A stretch of 64,000 bases of DNA, from positions 42,001,501-42,065,500 of the forward strand of contig NC_134145.1 of assembly GCF_033958435.1 (NCBI RefSeq), in the 5' to 3' direction. The stretch comes from Carettochelys insculpta. Lineage: Eukaryota > Chordata > Testudines > Carettochelyidae. The notes below the pieces were generated by a model that saw only the letters and a program-made list of their open reading frames with translations, was not told where the DNA came from and made no database searches. Positions 11,100 through 23,018 of the stretch are shown here, piece after piece. A program made the translations under genes and the position numbers. Within the stretch, counting starts at the first letter, position 1, and the number at the start of each line of letters is the position of its first letter.

Positions 11100-11275
11100 G
11101 CAGGGTTTGGGGTAGCTTCCTCCTCCCCTGCGGGCAGCTCCTCCTCTGTGGTTAGGATGTGATCAGCTGCCGCCTACATGGCATCGAGCAGGGCGAGCAC
11201 TGTTCCTGCAGGGGCGCCTGGGTGGACCTCTGGCTGCTGCTGCTGCTGCTGCTACTGTTGCTGCTGGGGGTCCAT
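11100..11275 (-). pseudogene. broken Gln-rich N-terminal extension of the transposase
   Basis: On the minus strand an ATG at 11275-11273 opens MDPQQQQ, then meets TAG (11254-11252) inside a CAG/CAA run, continues QQQQQQPEVHPGAPAGTVLALLDAM, meets a second TAG (11176-11174) and goes on as AAADHILTTEEELPAGEEE. A shift of frame near 11100 is needed to reach the transposase frame. The Gln run explains the CTG repeat on the plus strand. I infer this to be the original N-terminus of the transposase, now with two stops and a frameshift. Confidence 0.6.
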
Positions 11276-11633
11276 GACTGCGTCGCCCGAGGTGTGCGTG
11301 CCTATGGCTCTGCAGACCATGTGCTGTGCAGGCTGTGTGTGTCTGGGAGGGGCCCTTTAAGGGAGCGGCTAGCTGTTGCCCCGGAAGTGCTAGTCTGCCC
11401 TGTGACCCTGTCTGCAGCTGTTCCTGGCACCTTTATTTCGATGTGTGCTACTTTGGTGTGTAGACGTTCCCCTGCAGAGCCTACTTCGATGTGGTGCTGC
11501 CCAAGGTCGATGTTGAACATCGATGGCACCAGCCCTGGAGGACGTGTAGATGTTATTCATCGAAATAGCCTATTTCGATGTTGCTACATCGAAATAAGCT
11601 ATTTCGACGTAGCGTTCACGTGTAGACGTAGCC

Positions 11634-13420
11634 ACAGTCATGATTTAAAGACTTCAAGTTACAGAGAATTCACTATTTATACTAGTTTGAACCAGCAAGT
11701 AATCCATATATAATGCTAAAGAGAGGTGAAAACACTCCATCGCCTTTGACGATTTGACCCAAGGAAAAAATCCTTACTATCCATATATGGTGATCAGTTA
11801 GACTGTGAACACGTGGGGTAAGACCTAACTGCTGTTGAAATAAAGCACTCCCCATTTAGTGTCCTGTCTTTGACTGTCGTAGAATTTTGCTGTTGGCAGT
11901 CACAGATCAGCTGCATTCCATTATAGGCAGTCATCCTGTCATCTCCTCCATAAACTTACCAAGTTCTGTCCGGAATCCTGATAAGTTTTTTGCCCACTCT
12001 GCTTGCCTTAGAAGGCTGTTCCAGAACTTCACTCCTCTGATGGTTAGATACCTTTATCTAATTTCCAGCCTAACATTGTTGATGACAAACGTGTAGCCAT
12101 TTATTCTTGTATTCAGATTGATTGTTCTCCCCCATTTTGGTAGTCCTATCACTGACATATTGGGGAACAGACATATTTCCCCTTAGCCTTCTTTTTGGTT
12201 GAGCTAAACCAACTAAGATCTTTGAGTTTCCACTCATCAAGTAAGATTTCCATTCCTCATATCATCCTAGTAGTTCTTCTCTACACTGTTCCAATTTGAA
12301 GTTATCTTTCTGAAACATGGGAGACCAGAAATGTGCACGGTATGCAGATGAGGTTTCACCAGTGCTTTGTGTAATGGTACAAACACTGCCCTGTGTCTAC
12401 TGAAAATGCCTTCCTGATTATTTTTGGCATTAGCTTTTTCACTCCTGCCACTCACTGGTGGTACATAGTCATCTGTCATTGCTAAAAACAGAAAAGTGTG
12501 ACAAACAGGGGCTGCAAGCAGCCATGCCTGTGGGCATGCAGGTAAATAAAACATGTGGCAGCCCACCAGAGACTAGCCTTAGTGTATTGCATCTGGCCTG
12601 CCCCAAATACATTACCTTGCACTTTGCACTATTAGATTTCATCCAGTTCATATTACCCCAGTTTGCAGGACTGTTCAGAGCTTCTTTTAGGATAGTTTGG
12701 TTTCTTCTGTATTGATGACACCTCCCAATTTTCAGTTATCCGCTAATTTTATTAGCAAACTGCCACTTTTTGCACAAAGGCCAGAAACAAAAATGTTTCA
12801 CAAGATTGATCCCAAGACTGATTCCTGTGTAACTCAACTAGTAAACTCTCTCCAGCCTGACAGTTCATCTTTCAGTGTGACACTTCTTAGTCTTCCCTTT
12901 AATCAGCTCCTTATCCATCTTACAATTCTCTTATTAATCCCCATCTTCACCAACGTAATAACTTCCCATGTGGACATATATCCAATGCTGTACTGAAATC
13001 TAGGAAATTAGACCAATATCGCTTTTTGTCTAAATAATCCGTTATGTAAAAGAAGGAGATCAAGTTATTCTGGCACAATTTATATTTTGTAAAACTATGT
13101 TGCAGCTTATCCTATTTACTGTTAACCTCTATGTCCTTAACTATTTTCCTTTTCAAAAATTGTTGTAAAATCCTCCATAAAATTGAGGTCAAACTAATGG
13201 GTCTTTAATTTCCTGCATCATTTTCCCCTTTCTTAAAAATGTGTAGTTTATTAAGAATTCTCCAATCTAAGGTTATAAACCCTCAGTTTACAGATTCATT
13301 AAAAAGTCTTGTTATTGAGCTTGCAATTTCATGTGCAAGTTCCTTTAACATAGTGTGTTATACAGCTATTTTCTTATGGCTGGATCATGTCATTTTACCA
13401 TTAAGCCTCCTCTGGTACAA
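11634..13420 (-). mobile_element. CR1 LINE, part B, decayed 3' UTR and RT region
   Basis: Directly after the Harbinger right end comes gatttaaagacttcaag, then tatatggtgatcagttaga, tgttggcagtcacagatcag and ctgttccagaacttcactcc, all in the order expected for a CR1 3' region on the minus strand. From about 12250 to 13390 the sequence follows the reverse complement of the CR1 reverse transcriptase gene (for example agttcttctctacactgttcc, then atgggagaccagaaatgtgc, accttgcactttgcactatt, and aagattgatcccaagactga), but with many indels and no long frame. It is a dead, 5'-truncated copy, older than the Harbinger that splits it. Confidence 0.8.
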
Positions 13421-14661
13421 ACATAGGCAGGGCCACATCAAGCTGCTGAAAGACACAGATAGCGAGATCCACTCTGGCAAGATTCAGCTTAAGGGACTAG
13501 CCCCAGCAGTCAGGTGCCCACCTGCCTTGGAGTTCAGTCCCAATGATGTAATGTGAAATCTTCCCCTCCCCTCAATGTGGAGGAAGGTGTGCACAGCCTC
13601 TCCTCACTCCCATTATAAAGTGTTCAGACTGGCTTTCAGAATAAACAATAAACAAGTTTATGAACTACAGAGAGTAGATTTTAAGTGAATGTGAGAGATA
13701 AATAAAACCAAACAGATTAGTGACCAAAATATGAAAGCTAAGTTTGATACACTCAAGACACAGGCCACACAATGTAATATCTTACCCTAAATGTTATTTT
13801 AGGCAGGTTGCGAAGTTAACTTTGAGTTCCAGTCATATCTCTTTCCAGACTGGACCTGTGTTTCAGTCTGGACTTGTCCTTTGCCTATCTTTCAGGTGTC
13901 TGTAGTAGTCTGTCTTTCTTGGGCAGGGAGGCAGGCAGGCAGGCAATGCACTGGTGTCCTGTTTGCCTTCCTCCCCAGCCTTAAATAAGATTTACAAAAG
14001 GCAGGAATCTTATTTCCAGTGGCAAAATGTCAACTGTGCCCAAGATGGGACTTGATATCTGGTGACATCATCAAATAACCCTGCAGTATCAGAGCAACAT
14101 CTCGGGAAGCACCACAGAATGCTGTGAAATTAGTAAATCCAAACTTTTATTGTCCTTAAATGGCTCATCCAGGGTGTTCCCCCAAGCAGAGAGCCAGTTG
14201 GAATTGTTACAAAGTCAATATTCCTCACTTCAGTTGCAGAAATGATACAGCCATATAAACACATTCAGTAAATCACAACCTTCCCAATGATATTTTGCAT
14301 GACTCATCTTGCATAAAACATATCCTAGTTATGCCATATTCATATGAGAACTATATTTCTGTAAAGAACATGGGGTGCAATGTCATAAATTATATTAAGT
14401 CTGCTGGTTAATATTATCTTAAGTACAGATTTCCTCCATAGGTGTGCTGATAGGATGGTCTTGAAGTCTTCTGGGGGGAAAACTTAATATACAAATGAAG
14501 AACAAAACAAAAAGTTAAACTTAATTATTCTCCTCAGAAATGTATGCTACCTTTGCATCACAGAGTAGGACTGCTCACCCCACATCCTCTGGTCTTTCTA
14601 CTTCAGACTCTATATCTTTCAGTCAGGGAAGCCCCATTCTGAAGTATTCTTCCATCCTTTT
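13421..14661. other. unassigned DNA
   Basis: No repeat or coding signature is recognised apart from a short GGCAGGCA-type run near 13925-13945. Confidence 0.35.
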
Positions 14662-15071
14662 GGCTGTCTACACTTGCATTCCTCTTTCAAAAGAGGAATG
14701 CAAATGAGGGAAATTAAAATGCAAATGAGGTACTGATTTCAATATCTCATGCTTCATTTGCATAATCTCTTTTTGGAAGAGATTCTTTTGAAAGAAAAAA
14801 GAAGGGTAGATGGGGCTCTTTCAAACATAAACCCAGTCTTTGAAAGAACCCTTCTTCCTATTTTGTTACAGGAAGAAGGGTTCTTTCGAATATGGGGTAT
14901 ATGTTTGAAACAGCCCCATCTACACTGCTTTTTTTCTTTCGAAAGTATCTCTTCTGGAAAGAGATTATGCAAATGAAACATGAGATATGTAAATCAATCC
15001 CTCATTTGCATTTTCAATTTCCCTCATTTACATTCCTCTTTCAGAAGAGGAATGCATGTGTAGACACAGCC
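14662..15071. mobile_element. palindromic MITE
   Basis: Left terminus ggctgtctacacttgcattc and inverted right terminus ggctgtgtctacacatgc bound a 410-bp hairpin-like element. The arms contain cctctttcaaaagagg, atgcaaatgaggg and ggaagagattc on the left, repeated inverted on the right around a centre near 14866. Flanking triplets are TTT and TTC, so the 3-bp duplication is imperfect. The family is also seen at 31465-31896. Confidence 0.7.
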
Positions 15072-16589
15072 TTCATTTTCTTCAGGTGGAGGACATTCCA
15101 ACCAGGATTACTGTATCTGGGAAGGGGTGACATGAGTGATTTTCTTCTCTGCCCTGATCAGAGCAGTGTTTGGCCATCCCAACATAGGCCCAGGATTGGG
15201 CTGTAAGATTTATAAACCAGGGCCAGATTCATTGGCATGTTCTAGATGTGTGACATAGAAGAACGGCCTCAAAGCTGTTGGATGTAGTAAAGGTGTCAGT
15301 TTGTGTTTCCTGAGTATAAATCTGTCACTTTATATAAAGATGAATTTATCTAATATCTGAGCCAATCCTGAGGTGAAAAATATTTTTTTACACACACGCA
15401 AATTACAGGAAAGAAAATCAGAATTGTTATATCCAAATGAAAATATAGGGAAAAAGAGGCAGAACTATTCAAATTAGAATTAGGCCAGGATAACTAAGTT
15501 AGCAACATTACATGTAAAAATATTCATATGCACACAGCAGTTTTTACAGAAGCATTAAATAAATCTTCCCATCTTGCATTAGTGGAAGTATATAATATTA
15601 CATACAAACTCTTGATATTATATTTCTGCTGCTGCAGTTTAAATATGCAAATTATGCTATTATCTTTTATGTGGCAGTTTAGCTTTTAACAAAACCCAAC
15701 AAATGTTATTTTTGAAACAGTCTGACTTTTTAATGTGCACAGTATGGCTATCAAAGGGAGGACATTATTTTAATTTTGGTTTGTGGACTGAACCTGTACT
15801 GAATGATGCAGAGACTTACTTCCATCCTCATTCCTGTATGAGACTTGGGAGTCAAGTTTTTTAATTAGATGAAATGTATTCTGTTCAAATGGTTATAGGG
15901 AGAGTTAATAAAGCAAGAAGGACTTTTAGACAGAATGACAGACAACACTGGGCTTTATTAGACGTGGGAAGTGTATCTGGCTGCATTTCTAACATATTCA
16001 GGAGGGATTTTCCATAACGATTGCAGTATTGGTCACTAACTGATTCCTTGCTTTAAGAAATTTATTTTTTTAATTTAGCTTTGTATATCTTCTGGAATTT
16101 TTCATTATATTTAGGATGATAAAAATTCATACTGTCCTGAAGCAAATTTAGAAAGTCAAAGGCTTCAGGAAGATTCTACTCATTAAGGTGTACAAAACTG
16201 TGGGGGAGGAGAAAATGAAGTTGGTTATCACTAACCTAGCTTAATATGCTTGCTGTTGATGTGCGATCAGCTAATGTCAGCAGAGGAATACATTTTGCTG
16301 CAAAATTCTTTATAAACATAAAAGTTTCTTTTATATCAAATTAAATGCACCCCCATTCTTGCAAGAAAGCACTGCCTTAGCAAATGTAGCCTCCTCCCCT
16401 TTGCAGAGTTAGACAAGAATCATGCTTTTTATGTGTCACAAGAATTCAATTTGCTTAGCTGTAATACAGTATTGTTTATTAACTAGCTATCTAAGAATAC
16501 CTTATTTTTCAATTTTAATAAATTTGAGCATCAACGCTATTGGGCCTGTTGATTGAATGAAGTTAACTCCCACAATTAAGGACATAAAT
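15072..16589. other. unassigned AT-rich DNA
   Basis: No coding potential, transposon ends or RNA gene seen. Confidence 0.35.
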
Positions 16590-18150
16590 TATTTGTGATT
16601 AATCACAGGTAAACAATGGAATACTGACTGAAATTTATTAAATATTTAGGACGTTTTCTACATTTTTAATTATACTGACTTCAATTACAATACAGAATAC
16701 GAAGTATATGGTGCTCATTTTATATTTTATATTTTCACTGTAAAAATAAACAAAAGAAATAGCATTTTTCAATTTACCTCAAATAAGTTCTTCAATGCAA
16801 TCTATACATTGTGCAAGTGTAGCTTACGAACACAGATTTCTTTTTGTTACATAACCACGCTTAAAGGAAACAGTGTAAAACTTTAAAGCCCATCTGTCCA
16901 CTCTGTCCTAGTTCTTGTTCAGTCAACTGCCAACACAAATTTATTTAAATTTACAGGAGAAGAAGCTGCCTGCTTCTTATTTACCATGTCATTTGAAAGT
17001 GAGAATAGGTGTTTGCATGATGCTTTTGTAGCTGACATTGCAAGGTATATACAAGACACGTATTTTATGTCCATATGCCTCTTCATACTTTGGCCAGCGT
17101 TCTTGAAGCCATGCTTCCATGTTGATGATTCTCATTAAAAACAATGTATGAATTCAATTTGCTGAACTTCTTAGGGGAGAAATATATGTTTCCTGTTTTA
17201 TTTTACCCACACGTTGCCATATATTTCATGTTATAACAGCCATGGATGATGACCCAGCACATGTTCGTTTTAATACTTTCACAGCAGAGTTGACAAAAAT
17301 CAAAGAAGGTACCATTATGAGAGTTCTAAAAATAGCTTCAGCACTTGTGCCGGGGTTTAAGAATCTGAAGTGTCTTCCAAAATCTGCAAGTGATGACATA
17401 CAGTATGCTTTCGGAAGCCTTAAAAGAGCAAGATTCCAACGCAGAAACCACAGAAACCAAGCCACCAAGGAAGAAAATCGACCTTCTGATGTCATCTTCC
17501 TCATGTGGTGAAAATGAACTTGCATTGGCCTGCTCAGCTTAGGATCAGTATTGAAAAGAACCTGTCATCAGCCTCGATGTATATCATTTGGAATGGTTGT
17601 TGAAGCATGAAGGGACACATGAATCTTTGGTGCATTTGGCACATAAATATCTTGTGACACCAGTTATGACAGTAAGCATGTGAACACCTTCTCTAATACT
17701 CAGCTGACACTAGAAACAAGAAGCTGCCGAAATTATCTCTTGCAAATAGTAACTCAGCTTGTCCGTCTGAACTATTAACTGAAAAAGGAGAAGGACTGAG
17801 TGGACTTGTAAACTATAAAGTTTTACTCTTGAATGCATGGTTTGTTTGTTTTATAGGTAATTCTATATTTGTAAGTTCATCTTTCATGGAAAGGAGATTG
17901 TACTGCAGCATTGGTATTCGGTAAACTGAAAAAGACTATTCCTGTGGTTTTTTTCACAGTGCAAGTGTTTGTAATCAGATATAAAGTACGATAATATATA
18001 ATATACTTTGTATTCTGTTTTGAAATGGAAATAAATATATTTGAAAATGTAGAAAACCTTCATAAATATTTAAATAAGTGGCATTCTATTACTGTTTAAC
18101 AGCATGATTAATCACTACTTTTAATCATGTGATTAATCGGTTGAGAAACT
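16590..18150. mobile_element. palindromic hAT transposon derivative
   Basis: Both ends carry gattaatc motifs (gtgattaatcac near 16597; catgattaatcac and gtgattaatcgg near 18100-18140). The left arm (about 16600-17140) is a diverged inverted copy of the right arm (about 17560-18120): for example ggacgttttctacattttt on the left matches the reverse of the right-arm segment near 18045. Both arms derive from the 3' end of a hAT transposase gene. A unique central part (about 17220-17560) keeps plus-strand codons of the same gene. The structure is a fold-back derivative rather than an autonomous element. Confidence 0.75.
17242..17800 (+). pseudogene. decayed hAT transposase C-terminal region
   Basis: The plus strand first encodes MDDDPAHVRFNTFTAEL, then LKIASALVPGFKNLKCLP, resembling the region just before the dimerisation domain of hAT (ZBED-like) transposases. 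After 17511 the frame is broken, but fragments equivalent to the WWLKHEG and LARKYL blocks of the hAT C-terminal dimerisation domain can be followed to about 17790. Several stops and indels are present. The left arm holds a second inverted relic of the same domain (about 16920-17140). Confidence 0.65.
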
Positions 18151-19348
18151 TACTTGCTATAAGTCTCTCAAGCCACTACTATTCAAATGGTATTTTTTTC
18201 AGTGTGAAATCAGTGGGGCAGTTTTCTGTGCTCCCTCTGCCACCAAAGCTCTCCATGTAAGCAGTGGAAGTTTTGCCTGAATAAGGCTGAAGGCATTTGC
18301 CTATGGGTAATTTTTTCACCCAGGTTGACAAGTCTGTTATTATGTACTTAACAGCTTTAAACCATTATTCAGAGTAATTCTTCCATGGAAAAAAATGTAC
18401 TGTCAGAAATTAATATTTTAATGGACAGCCGAATTCCTTATCCTTAGACAATCAGCTCACCTGGCATTCTCCCGCCTCAGCAATTCAAATCTGCCATATC
18501 TCCAACCATGAGGCAACAGCGCAGCCTTTATCTCCTTCAACAGCTACTTACATTATCTAGAGAGAGATCACATTGATAAAACTGATAACTGTAGAAAGGT
18601 GAATAGTGCACCATCTTTAGCAGGACACACACTTCTAACATTAGATATCCCAGTATCTTATGATAACAATATACATCTTTAGACCCAGATAAAACAAAAA
18701 CTCAGCAACTTATCTTGCAACTGGCAAAACCATTAAACAAACTTGCCAGGCTGGTCAAATATCATCAGGTAGGAATCTGGTTTAAATATCTTACTGATGT
18801 GGGACCTAAGTGGCACATAGGGTCTTTCACAGAACTTTGATATCACATAAATCTTACCCTAAGGAAATAATAATTTAAAAGTAAAAGTGCACTTAGAATG
18901 CAGTGTAAATAGCTCCTAATATTGAGGCAGGGAGATCATGAGTAGACATGTCTCACCACTTCCTTCCTATTAAAAAAGACAGAAGGAAAAATCTGTTTTT
19001 GATGCTTCAGTTTCAGAAATCTGATTCTCAGATGTGCTGCTTGTGCCTATCTTATTTCTATAATGTTAACATGTCCCTATTGTCTTTCTTTCAAAGCCAT
19101 ACTCGTCTGTCAGGCTCAAGTTTCAGCAGTAGAGGAAAAAAAGACAACACTTGTGATAGGAATATGTTTGCTTTCAAGGGAAAAGAGACATTTCTTGTTA
19201 ACTGAAAAGAATACAAAGATTGAATTAATACAATAGAGAGGTAAAGTGTCATTCTTCATTTTCCCTGAAATATGAGTTAGACAATGGTCCACCTCTCATC
19301 ACTATCTTGAAAGAGTAGACAAGAAAAATAAAAAGGACACTAAGACTA
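18151..19348. other. unassigned AT-rich DNA
   Basis: Only short frames without family resemblance; no transposon ends seen. Confidence 0.35.
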
Positions 19349-19528
19349 AGGCCATACAGCAGCCTTATTTGTGAATAAGCTTTTCTGGAAGAAGCATTCC
19401 AGAATAACTTATTCCAAAATAGCACACCTACACACAAAATGCATTTTAAAATAGCACTCAGCTATTACAAAATAGGCTCTTTTGTGTCTGGTCACTCCAT
19501 TTCAAAACAGAGCCCTTGGAGCCACTAT

Positions 19529-19765
19529 GGTTGTGGCCACACTGTCAGCTGATAGGAATAAGGGGATTTCGAAATCTGTGGGTTCCTTTCTAAAAAGACC
19601 CCCATGTAGCCGAGCCACACACATTCGAAAGTGGCACTTTTTAAGTGCTGTGGCTGACAGCATGCTAATGAGGCACTGAATATTCATTTCAGTACCACAT
19701 TAATGTTCTTTGATTTCACCATTAGCATGGCCATTTTGAAGTTTTGGCCAAGTGTGGCCATAGCC
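19529..19765. mobile_element. short MITE nested in the cluster
   Basis: Left terminus ggttgtggccacactgtc and reversed right terminus ggctatggccacacttgg bound 237 bp. The interior has aggaataaggggatttcg, shared with the family at 23255-23690, and caaactttcgaa-type blocks. Flanking triplets TAT and TAG differ by one base. Confidence 0.6.
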
Positions 19766-19940
19766 TAGGGCTTATTTCAAAATAGCCCCTCTTCCCTGTC
19801 TACACAGCCTCTATTTTGAAATATCTGTTTTGAAATACGCACTTTTCCTTGTGGAATCAGGTTTCCCACATTCAAAATAACACATCTGCTATTTTGAAAT
19901 TATTTTGAAATAGCGGTTGCATTGTGTAGAAGCTGACAAA

Positions 19941-20366
19941 GGCTGTTTCTGCACATTCCACTTTCTCCAAAAGTGGCATGCTAATAAACAGCCCAAATAT
20001 GCTAATGAGGCATGTACGTAAATTCCCAGCACCTCATTAGCACAAGGTCATGTGATTTGGATTCTGGAAGATGCTTTTCTGGACTCCATAATGGTGTGTA
20101 GAAACGTTACCCGCGGGTGGTTTTCCAGAAAATTTTTGGGAAGAAGGGAACTCCAGAAGAAGGACTTCCTTCTGGAAGACCACCCCGCCCCGAGGGGCCG
20201 TGCTTCTACATGTCATTTTGGAGTCCAAAGAGCGTCTTCTGGCCTCCAAATCACATGACCTTATGCTAGTGAGGGGCTCGGAATTTACATGTGTGCCTCA
20301 TTAGCATATTTCGGGCTGTTTATTAGTATGCCACTTTTGGAGGAAGTGGTGTGTGTAGAAACAGCC
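19941..20366. mobile_element. palindromic MITE with AAA target duplication
   Basis: Left terminus ggctgtttctgcacattcc and inverted right terminus ggctgtttctacacacacc bound a 426-bp fold-back element flanked by AAA on both sides (19938-19940 and 20367-20369). The inverted arms pair catgctaataaacagccc, tgctaatgaggcatgtac, tcatgtgatttgga and ttctggaagatgc. No coding capacity. Confidence 0.75.
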
Positions 20367-20517
20367 AAAGTTATTTCACAGTAGCAACTGTCATTTAGAA
20401 ATAATTTTGCTGTCTAGACATACCCTATAGGAGTTTCTCTTCTTTCCTTTTATATTTAAAAATATAGTTCTTGATTCAGGAAAGCATGCCTGTTTAGGAA
20501 AGACATTTAAACATATG

Positions 20518-20640
20518 AAAACAAAAAGCAGTCAAGTAGCACTTTAAAGACTAGCAAAATGGTTTATTAGGTGAGCTTTCGTGGGACAGACCCACTTCTT
20601 CAGACCATAGCCAGACCAGAACAGACTCAACTGTTACTAT
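20518..20640 (-). mobile_element. Penelope-like element 3' end fragment
   Basis: The stretch from aagcagtcaagtagcac through gtgagctttcgtgggacaga to ccatagccagaccagaac is the same terminal module found at 22265-22400 and twice at 62372-62748. Those copies link it to GIY-YIG-coding Penelope-like sequence, so this is a short 5'-truncated PLE copy on the minus strand. Confidence 0.7.
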
Positions 20641-21512
20641 TTAAACATATGATTAGTTATGTAGGTGATCCATTGTTTTCCTGTTTGCCACACTGGAATA
20701 CGAATAATTTTAATAAAATAGCAGTACAAGAATCAGCTGTCCTGCTAGCACCTTACACATAATGATCTCAAGGCAGTCTTCACATTTTAAGAGCTTCACA
20801 ACATCCTTGTGAATTATTTAAGGAGAAAAAAAAACATAAATCACCTCAGTTGAGTTTGGAGTTTGGTGCTAAATTAAAAGCAAAGCATTTATTGATTTCA
20901 CTGTCACCAACCTTAAAAAGAGTTAAAAAATGCTTACAGAATGTATCATGAAGCTTCTGTAAATAAATATGTTTGCTGAGAGGAATGTACATTCAGAATC
21001 AAATACAAAACATTGCTGCTTGAAGGACACTGGGTGAAAGAAATCGGTCTGCTTCTTGCTGAGATAGATGCAAAGAAAAAAAGGCACTCCTTGACAAGCT
21101 ATATACATCCTGGCCCCAGAAGCACATATTAGTCATTAAGTAAAGAATGCCATTAAAACTACAAAACTGCTGGTGAGAGCATTCTGTATAGCACTTGGAA
21201 CCCCTTGGTGGATATTTCATCTATATGAGAATGGTATATCCAACAACTTACTGAAGAACTAATCCTCTACAAAACATGAGAGTTTCAAGAAAGGCAGTTG
21301 CAAGAGTTTTCAAAAGTTTTAGACTTGGTGTACAAACTGGAGTGATTTGGCCTATGTTTTGTGCTCTTAATGATCTTGGCTTCAATAATAAGAGGTAATA
21401 CAGAATCTGACAGGCCATCTGTTTAGCAAACTGCTGCTTTCTATGTTACTGGATGACTTGGGGAAAGCAGAATAGTGGTGGCTTCCTCAAAACTATTTTT
21501 TTAACACTCTTA
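20641..21512. other. unassigned DNA, possible MIR relic
   Basis: A weak MIR-like block (agagcttcacaacatccttg near 20788) is the only recognisable item; the rest is unassigned. Confidence 0.25.
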
Positions 21513-22237
21513 GGCTATGTTTAGGCAGAAGGATTTTGTTGGAAGATGTCTTCTGGCCAGCCACAAGGGGTGAGCCAAGCACAGCCACTATCCACCAGGC
21601 CCATTGGGATAGGATACAGACCCAGGACACCCTGAGGGAGAGTAACCCTCCCCATAGCCTCTCCCCACCACGAATCCTCCTTCACCACTTCCTCAGCCCA
21701 GAATAATAAAGGCACATGTTTGTGTGGTGAACTATAAACTGGTGCATTTTTAACTGAAAAAGTGCGGGGGCGGGTTTGCTGGGACTGTGGAGTGGTGGAG
21801 GGCCTCTAAAGCTGAGGATAGAGGAACTGTGGAGTGGTGTGGGGCCTGAGGACATGGGGAGGGGCTGCATGAAATGGGGCAGGGGGCATGAACCCAGGAG
21901 GGAGCAAGACCCTGAGTGGTGTCAGCTTCAGGATCCCCTCCCGCAGAATAGTCAGGGCCCCTGTTGGGGCTTGTTGTGTGCTGGGAACAAGTGGAGGGAT
22001 GGACAAGGAGGGGCTGAGGTGGGGTCTGTGGTAGTGGGGGGGGCAGGATGGTGGGGCCATGACAATCGCCCAGGGGAGAAGCAGGCTGCAGAGTGCCTTG
22101 CAGGAGGGTGTGTGTGTGTAAGGCTGTAGGGGTAGCAGGTGGCTGGACCAGCATCTTCTGCCATACTAGGGTTACAGCATTGCAGCAGGACAATAGCTGA
22201 GCTTGAGGCCACCACTCCACAGCCTTGTGGATGTGAA
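21513..22237. mobile_element. possible GC-rich Harbinger fragment
   Basis: An aggctatgtttaggcag motif at 21513 resembles a decayed Harbinger terminus. A short AT-rich spacer (21700-21765) followed by agtgcgggggcggg is reminiscent of the layout at the transposase 3' end of the 7.5 kb element (aagtggcgggggtg). The GC-rich part to 22235 encodes no recognisable transposase. Together with the decayed Myb relic at 24.7 kb it may be one old Harbinger split by the PLE in between; this is inference. Confidence 0.3.
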
Positions 22238-22748
22238 TAGCAACAGAGAGGAAGCCGTGCTAGTCTATGTACAATCAAAACAAAAAAGCAGCCCAGCAGC
22301 ACTTTAAACACTAACAATAATTTATTAGGTGATGAGCTTTCGTGGGACAGACCCACTTCTTCAGACCATAGCCAGACCAGAACGGACTCAATATTTAAGG
22401 CACAGAGAACCGAAAACAGGAATCAAGGTGGACAAATCAGAAAATATTATCAAGGTGAGCAAATCTGAGTGTAAAGGGGCAGAAGGAGAGTGGGAGGAGT
22501 CAAGAATTAGATAAAGTAAAGCAGGTAAAAGAGCTCCTATAATGAGCTCGAAAATTGTCATCCTGGTTCAAACCGTGTGTTAATGTGTCAAATTTGAATA
22601 CAAAAGAGAGTTCAGCAGCCCCTCTTTCCAAATGGCTGTGAAAATTCCTTTTCAGTAAAACACAGACTTTCAGGTCATTAACAGAATGGTCTGCTCAATT
22701 AAAGTGCTGGCTGACAGGTTTGTGAATTAGGAGTGCTTTTATGTCTGT

Positions 22749-23018
22749 TTAATGCCCATTAATTCTTTGTCTAAGAGACTTTGAACTCTGTCCAATATAC
22801 AAAGCATCTGGGCACTGTTGGCCCATGATGGCATATATGATGTTCGTTGAGGAACATGAGAATGTGCCTGTGATTCTGTGAATAACCTTGTTAGGTCCAG
22901 TGATGGTATCTCCAAAATAGATGTGCGGACAAATTTGGCAATGGGTCTTGTTGCAAGGAAAAGTTCCAGGATTGGTACTCCTGAGGTATCGACTGTGGTT
23001 GTTGGTGAGAATCCTCAT
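22749..23018 (-). pseudogene. PLE GIY-YIG endonuclease domain, partial
   Basis: The 89-residue frame carries a Cys-rich linker (CNKTHCQIC) followed by IIYAIMGQQCPDALYIGQ and SLRQRINGH. The YIGQ and LRQRI blocks are those of the GIY-YIG endonuclease that Penelope-like elements use for target cleavage. Unlike the copies at 33.5-36.8 kb, the glycine of YIG is kept. The frame stops just after the H of INGH and upstream RT sequence is absent, so no full enzyme can be made. Confidence 0.8.

Larger units (their letters stand above)
7522..11633. mobile_element. PIF/Harbinger DNA transposon, two-gene, near full length
   Basis: The left end reads agccacgtctacacttgc and the right end, reversed, reads ggctacgtctacacgtga. 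Subterminal regions are rich in short TTCGAA/TATTTCGATG palindromes. The interior is a GC- and CpG-rich island unlike its AT-rich surroundings. It holds a Myb/SANT-like gene (plus strand) and a HARBI1-like transposase gene (minus strand) converging on an AT-rich spacer (about 9535-9770), the standard two-gene layout of vertebrate Harbinger elements. The element lies inside a CR1. Flanking trinucleotides (CTA left, ACA right) do not match, so one or two bases were probably lost at a junction. Length is 4112 bp. Confidence 0.9.
19349..20425. mobile_element. nested MITE cluster (outer element)
   Basis: The outer ends aggccatacagcagcc (left) and agggtatgtctagacagc (right, reversed) appear to bound an element rich in TATTTTGAAATA-type palindromes. 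Two further MITEs sit inside it (19529-19765 and 19941-20366). The same TTATTTCAAAATAA-rich family reappears at about 50958-51178. Boundaries of the outer element are approximate. Confidence 0.5.

Noticed and set aside
11231..11262. CTG trinucleotide repeat as an independent microsatellite
   Set aside because: It is the coding strand complement of the Gln run at the N-terminus of the Harbinger transposase and belongs to that gene.
21750..22220. 156-codon minus-strand frame in GC-rich DNA
   Set aside because: Pro/His/Ser-rich low-complexity translation without a domain; probably a compositional artefact.
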